Counted from the first letter of the stretch, positions 10,401 through 23,316 are shown. The stretch: 64,000 nucleotides of DNA from Bryopsis sp. KO-2023 (GCA_030272585.1 BSYQ01000003.1:4092001-4156000), one strand, 5' to 3'. Translations and numbers: made by a program. Notes: generated from the letters alone by a model not told the origin.

Positions 10401-12789
10401 CACATCATTGATAGTTTCAATTTGAGCAGCCAATTCTTCGTTCTCCACTGTCAGCGCAGCAATGCGAGCCACCTACATGCCCCCCCCCAAAAAAAGAAAT
10501 AAAAGAAATAATATAAATAATAAATGAATAATAATATTCAACTGAATTCAACTCAGCGTGTAGCTCACTCCCATGCGAGCAGCTTTCGTTGACTCCATTT
10601 TATCTTCTATTTATTTATTCTATTCGTATGAAATAGATAACAACAAAAAGGCTGCTTGCTGAACATAAATTTTTTAATTAATATATTTTTCGACTGCGCG
10701 CAGCTGCTTTTTTATATATATTTCTTCAGGATCTGACAATCAATCATTTGGCCCCACCTTTTGTTTGAGGAGCGAGTTACGTTTCTCCAAAGCCTCCGCC
10801 TGTTTCGCATCTTGGTCGAGGCTGCTGTTTTCCATTTGGATTTCCCGCACATTATGGACAGTGTGTTTCAATTCTCGGTTTCGGATCTGAGCGACCTCCA
10901 GTTTTGCAGCGACACCTTCAAGGTCTCTGTTCGCAGATTCGAGGTATTTCACCTGCAAGCAAGCCATCATCATTTAATCCTCACAAACATGCAACACAGC
11001 ATCGTAGAAAAATCATTTTGGAAAGACCAGCTGGTCTGTCATGTGTAGACCAAACAGTCACCAAAGAAAGAAAGAGAGTGCATTTTTTCATCCAGAGGGG
11101 GAGCATTATTATCTATGGATATGAACAGTACTTTTTCGCGAGCCTCAGCAATATCACTAATGCATTGATTGCTACATTTACAGCCTACATCTCCAGCAGT
11201 AAAATTGTGAACAGGCTTCATTATGAATTGGTCAAGCGCTTTCAGCCACTCCTCAAATTCTGCTAGTATCTTTCCCCCATTAATAATAAAGAAAGTGAAT
11301 GATCAGAGAAAAACACACACATACACACCATTTGGCTGTCATCTTTTCCTTTCTGGTGGACCTTCGCCAGGGACAGAATCTTTTTCTTGGTCTCAACGAC
11401 CTCATTTTTTTCCTTTTCAATCTGCCCGATGCGAAATCAAAAACACAATCTACTCATTCTTTGATTAAAACACAAACACAACCTATTTTTTCTTTTTATT
11501 TATTAAAAAAAGAAAAAGAAACAGAAACCCAAACTTGCCTGCTCCAGAAAAGAAGACATAAGCAATATGATATCAAATACTCTACGAACGGACTGAAAAC
11601 ATGTGGTTAAAAATCCTGGCCGTAACAAACTTTCCATCTCCAATTCTGTGCAAACTCAAGGCAATATATATATGGCCCCGGCAGCAGACCTCAGAATTTC
11701 ATAAATTCACGTTTGAATGGAGATCAGCCTTGCTAGAAAAAAAATCTGATCGCACCAGAATTTCCGAGAAAAACTACATTCATAAATACGGAGGGGAAAA
11801 CACAAACACAAACACACACACACACACACACACCTGTTTCTTCTCTGCTCTTTCGGCTTCAAGCTTCGCCATCACAGATGTGTAGAATTTGTAGGCCACT
11901 CCGATGACGGATGCAAGGACACACAACACAGACAGAAACATTGCGAATGCCATCTGGATCACCACAAAATGCCCACCCTCAGTAAAAACTCAATCCAAAA
12001 ACCTTGCACTACATCAAAGTAGTGCCTTCTTGGCTCAAAATGAAGTTATTTTTGCTAACAGCAAAACACGATATTGTTACTGCTGTGTGTGGGTTGGGGG
12101 GGGGGGGGGGGGGCGAGAGGGGGAGAAACGACTATGTCCACAGCAACTAAAACCATGAAAAATGCTGGGGCTTCGCTGACGAATCCATCACAGTCTGTTC
12201 CGCGAAGTAAATACAGGGGTGGGGAAAAGCAGTCGATCAAGCGGAATGTGTGCCCAAGGACAACCGCTGCGAAGGTTGAACATTCGAAAACTGTACAGCA
12301 GACGCGAAAACCTGAGCTGAGCAACGTCCAAGCATAATTTAAACGAACACAAACGATAACCCTTCTGCTGCTTCGAAACATTTTTCCGCAACGGACTCTC
12401 TCTCCCCCCAAAGCATTTTACACGAAGTGAACTGACGGTTTCATCATTCGCCCCACCTTTTTTTATTTTGTCGAGTATTTGGCAAGCAACGTTTTTACTG
12501 GGTTCTTGGGATCGGCAAGTTTTCTTTTCACACTTTTTTGGGACAGGAGATCTGTCGGCGAGAGCGTTCCAACAGCGTCGCTGTTATTTAAAACAGATGT
12601 ACAAGGCAAAGCGACCTGAAACGTCACTGGCCAGTCCCAAAAAAACGCACAAAGATAAACCGCACGCCCTCTTTCTAACCTGTTTTCTATTGCTTGGGCT
12701 AGACCTGTCTTGTCAATCGTGTTTGTGGGGGGTGGCTCGCTTACGTCATCTTGTACTTTCACAGAATCTGTTCCCTCCGAAACTGACGT
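7496..12789 (-). CDS. Membrane-anchored long coiled-coil protein
   Basis: Exons from the 5' side: 12745-about 12789 (5' limit uncertain), 12499-12615, 11834-11953, 11329-11421, 11132-11269, 10758-10952, 10261-10472, 9899-9970, 9584-9757, 9374-9444, 8560-9136, 8035-8238, 7496-7747. All phases fit except between 10261 and 9970, where a small exon may be missing. After about 50 polar residues comes one hydrophobic segment (MFLSVLCVLASVIGVAYKFY), then some 600 residues of heptad-rich helix with repeated ENxxL patterns, and a non-helical tail ending GPVDIVGEGLMG. No motor, GTPase or known tether domain is visible. By analogy with golgin or organelle-tether proteins it may bridge membranes, but that is inference. 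I found no in-frame ATG in the first exon; one at 11953 would start the protein right at the membrane segment. Confidence 0.72.
7836..7901. repeat. Perfect 29-bp inverted repeat with 8-base loop
   Basis: Arms 7836-7864 and 7873-7901 are exact reverse complements, separated by eight bases. The element lies in the last intron (7748-8034) of the coiled-coil gene. On either strand it would form a 29-bp stem. Confidence 0.93.
11812..11833. repeat. (CA)n microsatellite
   Basis: About eleven CA units abut the splice donor of the 11834-11953 exon, so on the minus strand the intron begins as a GT repeat. Confidence 0.9.
12096..12113. repeat. G homopolymer of 18 bases
   Basis: An uninterrupted G18 run in an intron of the minus-strand coiled-coil gene, preceded by a shorter G tract. 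Similar C/G runs occur all over the window, but this is among the longest. Confidence 0.9.
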
Positions 12790-13037
12790 GATGTCGTGTT
12801 CTTTAAACGGAAAGGCTTAAATTTTTTTTTGCTTGCATTCCTGTTTCGTTTTTCTGTCTCCTGTTTCTGGACAAGCTCCGCGTGGTCGCAGGCGAAACCA
12901 CCAGCGCAACGAAAAGAGCCACGCAATCATGGCGGTACGGTGAAAGCGCGTCTGTCATCCAGTTTTTCTCCCCCCCTCCCTTCGACGTGGTGGTTCGAAA
13001 CCAGCGATGTAGACCTCAAGAGAATGTCTCCTCGCCG

Positions 13038-15035
13038 ATGGAAGCCGCTCCAGTAGCGTTGCATAGGGCATTTTCTGCTCAGAAAATGGGACGCGTTGTC
13101 ATTCCGTAGGCCAAACTATAGTTGGAAAGGGGGAATTCCAAATATGAGGGGCTGTTGTGGGTGCAGGGAATCAATCGACTTGGGAAAGCTCCACCGAAAC
13201 CGGGGACGCTGAGGCCACCTGACCCGAACAAGTATCGCACGGTGGATATGTTTTCGGAGGGGGCGGAGGGCGACGCTGATTATATGAGAATGGTTCAGGA
13301 TGTGAGCTGAGTTCTGGAATTCCTGTCAATAAACGTTCTTGAGAAAAACCTTAAAACAGAAAACAGAAACCATGGGGGAAAAGAGTCAGTGCAGCTCTCT
13401 CTTTTCTTTTGTATCTGATTTATTTTTTGTTTCGAAAAACAAAATAATGCCTTGTTTTGTTATTTGTTTAGAATCGAGAAAAAAAATGTTTTTGCTTTCA
13501 TGCCTTGTTTGTTTCATTCGATCTTATTGGTGTTTTTTTTGTCTCTTTGGCAAAAAAAAACCCTTGGTTGTGAATGCAGATTGAAGATATGCAGCAGCAA
13601 CAAGGATGGCTCTTTGGTCGAGGAGGTAAATGCCCTTCAATCTACTTAAATTATTTTTTCTTGCCAAAAAAAAACAAAAAACAATCCGCCTCCATTGGAA
13701 ATCTCTGTTGGGGCAAGTACCTCAAGTATAATTGAGACCACCAAAAGAAAAAAAAAATAAAAAATCTACGGGGTCAGCCATGACAGACATCGGTTGAATA
13801 TTGCAGACACAATCAAGTCATGTTCGCACCTTCAGGATATACATTCGATAAATCGATATTTTGTTATATTTTTACGCCAATGTTTTTTTTTTCTTTCTTT
13901 TTCTTTTTCTCTTTGTTTTTTTTTTCTTTCTTATGAGTGGTGAAAGCAAACTGCTTAATTGGGAAAACACCGTCAGAGTTATAATAATGATTTACTCTTT
14001 TAGTTTTAATCCTGATTGATTTTTTGTTTTTTCGTTTTTCCCTCTTTTTTTCTCTATTTTTTTCCCAGCCTTTGATAAAGGGGACTTGCTGTATTTGAGA
14101 GACGAAGCGGAAAAACAGCGGCATGCAGAGCTGGAACTTCGAGATAGCGAAAAAACTCAATTTGCTGCTTTGAGGGCAAAATTTGAGAAACTGGAGGGGC
14201 AGGGAGACGTTATACGAATAGCAAGAAAGGATCGAAGCGGAGGAAGGTAGGGACACTTATTTCTGTACATAAAATAAATATGCATCTGGTGCAGTGTTCT
14301 CTCTGTGATTTTATTATTGTCATTTATCAATACATGAAGTCGAAACTGAAGATCGCATCTGACTGAGCAGAAGATGACCTGCTGCTGTTTCTTTAATTTT
14401 TAAAGTTGAAAAGTGATGGGCTTGGTGTCTGGGACACCTCTTCTTTTTTAAAAGGAATTGCTAGTGAATAAGTGTCAAGTTTTCTCATGCTTGACCTGGT
14501 TTGGAAAAAAAGTCCAATCATCAGCGCGTAAAGACATGGTATCGTGGATGTAACTTCTTTCTGGATGTTTTTGTCTTTTTTTGGTAGATCCCAGCCCGAG
14601 CTGATAGCAAACCTCGTTCGAGTGAAGTCCAACGCTCGAGGATCCAGCGAATTCAGTCCCGAAAATTCCCCAGAAACAAAAAGGCTGAAGTGTGACGACG
14701 ATGCCCCACCCTTGCATTCCCCTGGACCCCCCATTTCCGAGACTACAGCTCCGGAATTCGATGGGAAAACTGAGGACGATGAAGGCGGCGGTGGTGGTCT
14801 AGGGAGTTTGCTGGGAAATTATGACAGTTCGAGCAGTGGGGAAGAGGGGGAGCCGGAGCCGGAAAAGGGAAAAGAAGTATGGAAGGATAGAGGAGGAAAA
14901 TCAGGCGCCGTGAAATTGCTGGATGCATCCGAATTGCTTGGGGTAAGACCTGGAGGCAAGGGAAAAGGTCCCCGAGATGCACACTTAGAAGGCTCCCGAG
15001 GAAAAGATCTAGGCAACGGCGAGGAAAGCGATTGA
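13038..15035 (+). CDS. Unrecognised 287-residue protein with acidic Gly/Ser C-terminus
   Basis: Exons 13038-13094, 13167-13301, 13580-13625, 14069-14246 and 14588-15035 join in phase. The start may also be the ATG at 13086. A proline-rich segment (PPKPGTLRPPDP) is followed by MFSEGAEGDADYMRMVQ, a Gln run, then a charged helix rich in Glu/Arg/Lys (residues about 85-135), ELIANLVRVKSN, and an acidic Gly/Ser/Glu-rich tail with a GLGSLLGNYDSSSSGEE segment. The tail recalls nuclear RNA- or proteasome-linked proteins, but I cannot place the family. There is no membrane segment or signal peptide. Its 5' end faces the minus-strand coiled-coil gene. Confidence 0.7.
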
Positions 15036-16020
15036 GAGTGTTTTTTGTATTTTGCTCGTTTTTTCTTTGGTGTTGTTTTCTCATCGGGTCATTTGGTCGA
15101 TCTTCTTTTCGATTTTCTTTTCGGTTGATGGGGGGGAAAAAAAACAGGGGATCTATCCTAGTTGAGTTGGGGAAAAAAAGGTTTATAGATTGTAACGGTG
15201 AATAGTAGTGGAAAAAAATTGCAAAATATTTTTCAAGCTGCAGTTTGGGGGGGAGGGGGTCGTTTTTCATGTAACATATGTGCCTATTGACATCGATGTA
15301 CTGCCTGTGAGTGATTGTGCTGTCGATAATACTTCTCTTTCCACTGATTCCCCCCCCCCCCCTCACTCTTCAACCCCTTCCCGGTCAAAGTGAGGAGAGC
15401 TTTCCAGCCAGTCTGGGAGGTCCTTCGATAGAAAATCAAAATGTGATTGTGGGAATCTCAACTGCCGCCTTCATATTTGAGCAAGAGTCACTCAATGCTC
15501 ACTCATCAACTCAGCCACACTGATCCCATGCAGGATACCAAACATCAGCAAGATGGCCTTATACATCGAACAATCTCAAGAACTTGTTACAACAGGGCAT
15601 GGTATGTGAACCTCCCAGTTCAACCAAAACCCGCTTCGTCATTGCAAACACCCTTCTAATAAGAATTCCCAGGGGGATAATGCTTTGGGATAATGTTTGT
15701 TGTTCACTGGACAGGGCTTCATTATCAAACAACACTGAGTGGGCTTCGATACAAAAAAGATAAATCCCTGTCAAGAAACACCCTTACTGTTTCACCCGAA
15801 ACATTTATTACCAGCTGCTCTCCTGTTCAACGTGTCTTGGGCATATTGTTGGGCTTTTTTTATTCTCCTCCAGCTTTCTTTGAGCTCGCTGTGGGTGGGT
15901 GTCTCATTTGGTTCAATCAATCAAGCCATCAGTGAAAAGGAAAAAGCCTTGGAATGAAAAGACAGAAACGTCGTCACTGCCAGTGTCAGACAGAACGGAG
16001 CTCAGATTGATGACCGCATC
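15036..16020. other. Spacer between the acidic-protein gene and THI4
   Basis: It holds poly-T, poly-A and C10-type runs, probably the 3' UTR of the upstream gene and promoter sequence of THI4. Open frames of 60-80 codons near 15559-15957 on both strands look accidental. Confidence 0.5.
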
Positions 16021-16023
16021 CTG

Positions 16024-16173
16024 ATGTACGACACCCGAGATCCTGCCAAGCGACGCACATTTCTAACTCAGGACACCCAACTCCAACCCATCCTTCACAG
16101 TCTTTCGCTTGCCACGCACCCTGCGAATCCAACCCACGCTTCTACCTCCGACCTTCGAAAATCTCAATTGCAG
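16024..16173 (+). other. Candidate THI4 5' leader exon with upstream ATG
   Basis: An ATG at 16024 opens a frame (MYDTRDPAKRR...) that stays open for 50 codons up to a candidate donor at 16174 (ATTGCAG then GTTGGT). If spliced to the acceptor before 16574, its frame is out of register with THI4, so it would act as an inhibitory upstream ORF. Whether transcription starts this far upstream is unknown. Confidence 0.35.
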
Positions 16174-16323
16174 GTTGGTACGCAGGTTTTGATATGCCCT
16201 GAAGGGAATGTAAAAGTCGCGGGGTGCCGATGGTGGCGGCAGGTTTTTTTAACCGCCACAGGAGTATTTCTTGATCACAGTTTCGAAAGAAGTTAAGTTT
16301 TTCCACGGAGTACTGATACCAAT

Positions 16324-16415
16324 ACGCTAGGGGTGCCAGTCACCGGTTAAACGGTGATTGTGCTGAGAGTACACCCTCAATACCGGGTCGGGGTAATGCC
16401 TGCGTCGGGAAGCGT
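16324..16415 (+). promoter_or_regulatory. TPP riboswitch (THI element) in THI4 leader
   Basis: The aptamer core is plain: P1 arms ACGCT (16324-16328) and AGCGT (16411-16415); P2 GGGTG (16331-16335) with CACCC (16372-16376); P3 hairpin TCACCG/CGGTGA (16340-16345/16352-16357); the invariant CTGAGA (16363-16368) that holds the pyrimidine ring; and GGGTAATGCC then GCGTCGGGAA for the pyrophosphate side. The P3 loop is short. It lies 160 bases before the THI4 start codon, between a candidate leader donor (16174) and acceptor (16572-16573). Thiamine pyrophosphate binding probably changes splice-site choice, as is known for fungal and algal THI4-type genes; that mechanism is inferred here. Confidence 0.95.
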
Positions 16416-16460
16416 TGATCTGTTGTTGACAGGGTGGAGGCTCGGCTCAATACACTGATC

Positions 16461-16547
16461 ATGGGAGCAGGGAATCAGCGACCTGCTATGGACCTCTGGG
16501 AAAGACTCCTTGGACCACGTCACCATCTCCCGGAGTCCTCTTTCTGA
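16461..16547 (+). other. Short upstream ORF after the riboswitch
   Basis: ATG at 16461 to TGA at 16545-16547 (28 codons, MGAGNQRPAMDLWER...). It would be present only in transcripts that keep this part of the leader and would then precede the THI4 ATG by 29 bases, reducing its translation. This is the layout expected if ligand binding keeps the intron. No sequence similarity suggests the peptide itself has a role. Confidence 0.4.
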
Positions 16548-16575
16548 CGACAGTCGTTGTTATGTCTCGGCAGGT

Positions 16576-17912
<1,337 letters not shown>

Positions 17913-19025
17913 GCAATGAAGGAATGTTTGAAAGACTTGTCAGGAAATGAAATGAGGAAAGAGAGAAATTTCTTTTGGGTTTTGATGTTACAATGAATGT
18001 GTCCCGAAACGGGTTTTTGGACGAGAAATTTATATGACAAAAGAGAGTCTTAGTTATAAGGCTGAAAAGAGATGAGGATGTACTTGGTTTTGTAATGAAT
18101 CAATATACTGGATCATGAGCTAGTGTGTCTTACTTTCTGTCGCATACAGTGCTTCTGAAAACTATTAAAGAGCAGCAACTCCTTTCCCTCTATAGGATAG
18201 AACTCCTTTCCCTCTATCCTAGATGTTTTGTTCAAAAATGTTCTGGAAATTATCCACCCAAATTTTGACTAATCAACCCAGCAAAACAGCATTTTTGAGA
18301 GTTGGTCGCTCAAAAATAATCCTGAATGATTTTTTTATGGTGTCTTTTTCAAGTTTCAAGTTAAGGTGGCTGAAGCTTGAAAGGTTCGAGCAATTACCAT
18401 GGTTTCCCAGTATCCAATATTGATATGCAATTGCATGTCGATTGTTTCTTTGAAGTAACCCTACAAAACTATGCACGACGCCAAAACTATGCGTGACGCC
18501 AACTATTGTATTGTCTTATTGAAACATGGCTCCAGTCATGTGAATCTTTGCTTCGAAACGCAGATGTGTCTGAAAAGTCTGATAAAAATTCAGCTGTTGA
18601 TCTGCTGAAGAGAAATCCATGATACTCCTGCTCCATAAACTGCACAGAACCCAAGGAAGCCAGCGCTACCTCCCTTCCAACATCTGAGCTTGATCCACCT
18701 CACAACATCCCTCACCCATCAGACCGGACTCTAACAAAAAAATCCTCACAATCTTCCGTCTTTGGGAGAGCACCGGTGCCCAGCCTTTTCTTTGTGCTGA
18801 CCACCACAGGCATATCGCCATTTCTCCTGGCTACCAGTGCTTCGTTGTGTTGACACTGACATCAAATGCACAGATAAACCAGTGAGACTCCAACTACTCA
18901 TCGTCATGTTTGCAGGCCAGCAAAAAAAGAATCAGAGACCCTTTAGAACCAGTGAACCGCAATGAATTTTGAGAAGAGTGCCGCAAGCAGAAATTAAGAC
19001 AGCAGAAATTAAGACAAGGCTCCAT
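17913..19025. other. Spacer between convergent THI4 and DTW genes, with short repeats
   Basis: It holds the THI4 3' UTR, a 17-base direct repeat (18177-18193 and 18201-18217), and a tandem pair of 18-base units (18465-18482 and 18483-18500) differing at two positions. The stretch 18600-18900 is poorer in homopolymers but shows no lasting frame. I see no gene. Confidence 0.6.
18465..18500. repeat. Tandem duplication of an 18-bp unit
   Basis: Two adjacent 18-base copies (AAAACTATGC-ACGACGCC type) differ at two bases. It is in noncoding DNA downstream of THI4. Confidence 0.85.
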
Positions 19026-21409
19026 TCAACTTATGCAAGCCAGCATAGGCCAAAGTCCTAGGAGGAGTTCAAACACAGAGCTCGTTTTGACCTTGTGTGT
19101 AGAGATGGCATGCACGAAAAGCCTAAAAAATGAAAGGAAGCCTACTTGGATATCCACCATTTTGTGGAAAGGGGTAACCAGTGCATCGTGTATCCGTTGT
19201 CCGTACGATTCTAACAATCGCAGAGCCCCGGCGATGGCTTCCACTGTGCTCATGCAACCCTCCTGTAATTCCACCCAACGGACGAAGTTAAAAGCTCAAA
19301 TGCATCACTGTTACACTGACCACATTTCCATGAGGGGGTCAAGCGATTCGTTTTGGCATTAAAAAACAAAAAAGACGACCATGATTTCTCCGTATTGAAG
19401 TTGCTGTTCGTTTCCTACCCAGGGCTCCATGCGCAAAACCCCTTCTCTCCGAGTGCTGCTATGTTTCGAGACCTCCACTCGAATTCCAGGCCCATGCGGG
19501 GGTAGCCACCAAGACGACGATGCCTACAACCAAAAGAAAAAAGTTTCCCCCTCACCCGGTGCCCAAAAAAAAAATCAATTTGGATCAACTTGTTGCTCTA
19601 AAATGGTGGTCCATCTGACAGGCATTCACCTTGAATATCTCCTTCGCCTCTTTCCACGTCCCATCGATCACAATCAACCCGTAATCTAGCAGCACAAGAT
19701 TGCAGAATTACTCCATGTATTGGATCCACATGCACAAAAGTGAAAGTCAACGCTGAAATTGGTTGACCTTTAATTCCCCACCCCCCAGTCCAATCAGTGG
19801 ATCGAACCCCAGCCCTGATTTTGCCTCCACCCCAGCAAGAGGAAAAGCGCACCTTTCATTTGATCTGATGATTCGTTGCCAGGGTCAAGTTTTCTCTTCT
19901 GTTCTTCTATTGCTTGGGCCAATGGAACGGCACCTGATTCAGAGCACAATATTTTCAAGTGCCTTTCCCCCCACCCCACCCCAAAAAAGCCAAAAACCAA
20001 AGGAAAAGACAGTCAGTGTCTTCTTATCTTGGTCCCAAATTTTGATGGAGATAAAGAGGGAAAATAGTTGTTGGTTGCTCAGACAGCTCACCTGGTCCAG
20101 GAAAAAGGACATACAAAACACACAGCCCCTTTTGGGCATCCTCTACGAGCTGTCTCAGAGCCTCGCTTTTCTGCGGCTGTGATCAACAACGGAACAAGGG
20201 CTAAGAAAGAGGAGTGCACCCCAGAACAAAGAAAATTAAAGCCAAACCACATGAAAAAAATCATGAAATTGTCATCGATGTTGACACATGAAATATGTTT
20301 ATTCGATTAAAGCCTGAGGGACCACGATTTCGCTTCATTTTTTTTTCTCTTTTTTCATTTCTTTCCCCCTTAAAAACTGCTGTTCAGTCCATCAAGCAGC
20401 CATAACTTATTAGACCAATACCCCAAATGAGCGACCTTTGATGATCTCGAAATTCTCTAGAGCTGCTGATGCTATCGGTACAGTTGCAAGTCGCCGCCTG
20501 AATAAAACACAACATTTTGACAAAAAACTAAAGATCATCGTAGCAACCAGTGAAAATAAACATGGGAAAAAAAAAGCTTGGAAATGAAAGAAGGCGAAAC
20601 ACACAAAAAAAAGGAAAATGTGCAAAACCCTATTTTGTATATTTTGAGAGAAATATATTCCATATATATAGAATATATAATGTGGCCTGCCTTACGCACA
20701 GAGGTTGAAACAATATCAAGGGAGAAAAATCTCCCAATTCAAGAAAAAAAAAACAGATGTGAGTGTCACTTAATGCAACCTTATTTTTTTCCCCAGTCGG
20801 GGAAAATTCATCCCTTTCGATTTATTTGCAAACACAAATGCAGTTTTCCAAAGCGGACGCAGTTTTCTTTCAACACAAAAGTGAATATTCAGAGGTTTCT
20901 ATTTTATTCAACTCAATCTTTTTTAACTCAATTTTTTTTCATTAATATTTTCCAAGGATACAAAACCCTTCGCATCTGTTGACATTCAATGCTGGTTTTT
21001 AACATGGAGAGCTGTGCACCTCTCTTCAAATGGATGCTGTAGCAAAATGAATCGCCCCTCCAATCTCAACCGTTCGGCTGGCAAGCAAGAACAAAGGCAA
21101 ACCCTCTTTGGACGGCTGAACACCCACACACATTCACATTTCCAAACAAATTTAGAAAAACAAGAAAAAAGAAAAGAAAAAACTCAGGGTATGGTTGTGA
21201 TTGGGTCCTTTTTAAAGCTCTTGAAGAACAGCTGCTGGGTTTTATTGTGGGTTCGGCTTTCCGAATGTCAGGATTTTTTGCTGTCCAGAAAAAACAGCAA
21301 AACAGCAGAAAACATTGCAGGGGTACATTACTCACTTGCATCTGGAGCAATCTCGAGTCTCTGGCGGTGCAAAGTCGCAGGCCGCCAGAACATCTTGAAA
21401 CTCATCCAT
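19026..21409 (-). CDS. DTW-domain tRNA-uridine aminocarboxypropyltransferase
   Basis: Enzymes of this family (bacterial TapT, human DTWD1/DTWD2) put an aminocarboxypropyl group from S-adenosylmethionine on tRNA uridines. Eight exons (from the start: 21336-21409, 21020-21115, 20422-20497, 20092-20176, 19853-19933, 19630-19685, 19419-19523, 19026-19262) join with no phase conflict into 269 residues. In order: a zinc-type CSRC...CLCSC cluster (residues 22-37), FILLQHPFEE, GRSFG, VLFPGPGAVPL, the signature IDGTW (DGTW at 145-148) followed by KEAKEI, an RxEP site (RMEPW), and GCMSTVEAIAGALRLLE. The last 40 residues could instead splice at GTAGGC after VDIQ. It is intron-rich but intact. Divergent from the BolA-like gene across 196 bases. 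Confidence 0.93.
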
Positions 21410-21605
21410 TGATTTCCCACCACTCGAAAAAAAATAAGGAGCAACCGTACAGCAGAAAGGCCGTGCGCTCGAACCTACACAAATGACGATTTTTCCAGAC
21501 AACCGAGGAAAACCTGTGAAATCGAGAATCGGAGCGCTTCAGCTGAGCTTCTGCCCAAATTTGTGATCTGCTGGAGATTGGATCGGCGGGTTCGCTGAGA
21601 ACATT
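21410..21605. promoter_or_regulatory. Shared spacer of divergent DTW and BolA-like genes
   Basis: Only 196 bases separate the two start codons, so both promoters and 5' UTRs must overlap here unless there are distant leader exons. No clear TATA box is seen. Confidence 0.5.
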
Positions 21606-22972
21606 ATGTCGATTGATGCAAGCCAAGTGCAAAAAGCTCTGGAGGAACGCCTCGAGGCCTCTGACGTGGTGGGCGATGGATGGGTGTTTAATGTTTCTTG
21701 TTTCTGGTGATTTTTTGATATCCCATCAGGGCAGGCCACATTCCAGCACCATTCAGTTCTTTTCTGAAGAATTCAAGTCTGGAGGGAGGGCATCGAACAA
21801 AAAAAAGAGCTCCAGTTTTTTCAGAAGCACCCCCTCAATTTTATGAGTGTCGATTATCAAACAGTTGAAAATCTCTCGAGCGATTTGAACGGATATGGCT
21901 GTTGTTCTGAAGCGTAAATTTTTGCTTGCTTGCAGGAAGTAGTGGATACATCCGGCGGGTGAGTTGCATTAACAAGGTTAGGAGTCGAACCTCTATGACC
22001 GGGGCATCACCCATCCTTTTCCAAAGAATAAGGGTGGATATATTTTCCGTGTTTATTTCTTTTTTGTTCTGGCCTCAACATGAGTTTTCTCCCTCAATGC
22101 ACAATGCAAAGCACCTCAGCGATGGTTGGCCCCCACCCCATGGTGCTCCTGGGTGAATTTTTTTCCACATGGAGTTTTTGGAGAGGGAGAAGAAGAGATG
22201 ATGCAGACTGAAACTGAAAACGGTAGCAGATATCCTGACTGGTGGTGAATCCCATGGCTGGGTGGTAATGGATGGAGGTTTTCGGAACGTTATGTGTTTT
22301 GATTCAGATGTGGTGCTGCTTTCGAAGTTTATGTCGTGTCACAAAAATTTGAGGGCAAAAAAGTGCTGGAGCGACATAGGATGGTATGCATCAATCATGC
22401 ATTCTGAAAGAACCTGTAGTTAAAAAAAGTCAACGGGCCCCACATGGCTGCGCCATTTGCATAGTGGGCAGCCTACATGCAGCTTTCAGCCTTGAAAAGT
22501 AATACATTTTGGAAGGAACATGTGGCGAACACTCAAAATTGTGGGCAAATCTGCATGGATCCATTTCGTCTGGAGCTGCACAGTTCTCACTTGGATTTTC
22601 GACATCCTATTTTTAGTCTCTTCCTGTTTCAATGAGTCCGATGCGATGCGTCTTCAGGCCCGTGCAGAATTATAGCACATCTGTTGGCATCGTTCCATAT
22701 TGTGCAATCACGCATGGAATAAAAGAAATTAGCAGTTTGTTGATATGATTTTATTTTTCGAGATCTGATTGACTTGATTGTGCTCATCATGGATGGATTG
22801 CCATCAGCTCGACCGGTGTTGTTGGCTCAAAGTGGGTGGATTTTTTTCCAAAGGATAACTTTTTGATGTGCAGGTGAAATCAGCTTTGGAGGAAGAAATG
22901 AAGGTGATCCATGCGCTGTCAATCAAGAGAACCTGGACGCCACAACAAAAGCTGGAAAAAGAAGGGAATTGA
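21606..22972 (+). CDS. BolA-like protein (BOLA2/Fra2 type)
   Basis: BolA proteins pair with monothiol glutaredoxins to carry or sense iron-sulfur clusters. Four small exons, 21606-21668, 21936-21958 (23 bases), 22308-22383 and 22874-22972, join in perfect phase to an 86-residue protein. It starts MSIDASQVQKALEERLEASD, continues EVVDTSGGCGAAFEVYVVS with the loop Cys at residue 30, then FEGKKVLERHRM, and ends with the invariant-His segment VIHALSIKRTWTP (His67). Length and order match cytosolic BolA2, with no targeting sequence. No single exon is long enough to be noticed as an ORF, so the gene is easily missed. The 3' untranslated part extends toward 23300. Confidence 0.95.
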
Positions 22973-23316
22973 CGCAAGATCAATACTCAGCCACACAGGA
23001 CGGGTTCTGGGATAGGTTTGCTAGCATTGCAATGGACGGCAGAATATGGTTGGGTTTTGGTCGAGAAGGGCTGTGGGATGATCGGTTGTTGATTTGAATT
23101 GGTGTAATTGTGAAGTTCAGTTCTACGGTATCCATGCGTGGAGATCAATCGAACGATGACTGGGCATCGCTGCCACCATTACGAGTACCCTCCAGAGCAA
23201 AACCCCAGGCAGTTTGGTTCAGAAAAACCGAATCGCGAATACTTGAACTGAAGTGTGAAGAATAGGAGGGATTCAAGGGTGGGCCTGGGTCGAAAAATCG
23301 ATTGGCAAGTGCGGAC
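22973..23316. other. Spacer before the protease gene
   Basis: About 340 bases with no lasting frame; probably the 3' UTR of the BolA-like gene and the promoter of the protease gene. Confidence 0.5.

Noticed and set aside
12074..12337. Plus-strand ORF with a Lys/Thr-rich chain
   Set aside because: It lies in an intron of the minus-strand coiled-coil gene, begins in a G18 run and shows no family similarity or splice context.
21950..22040. T-arm-like sequence on the minus strand (revcomp of GAGTCGAACCT)
   Set aside because: The acceptor stem, D-arm and anticodon arm do not pair, and the stretch overlaps a BolA intron.
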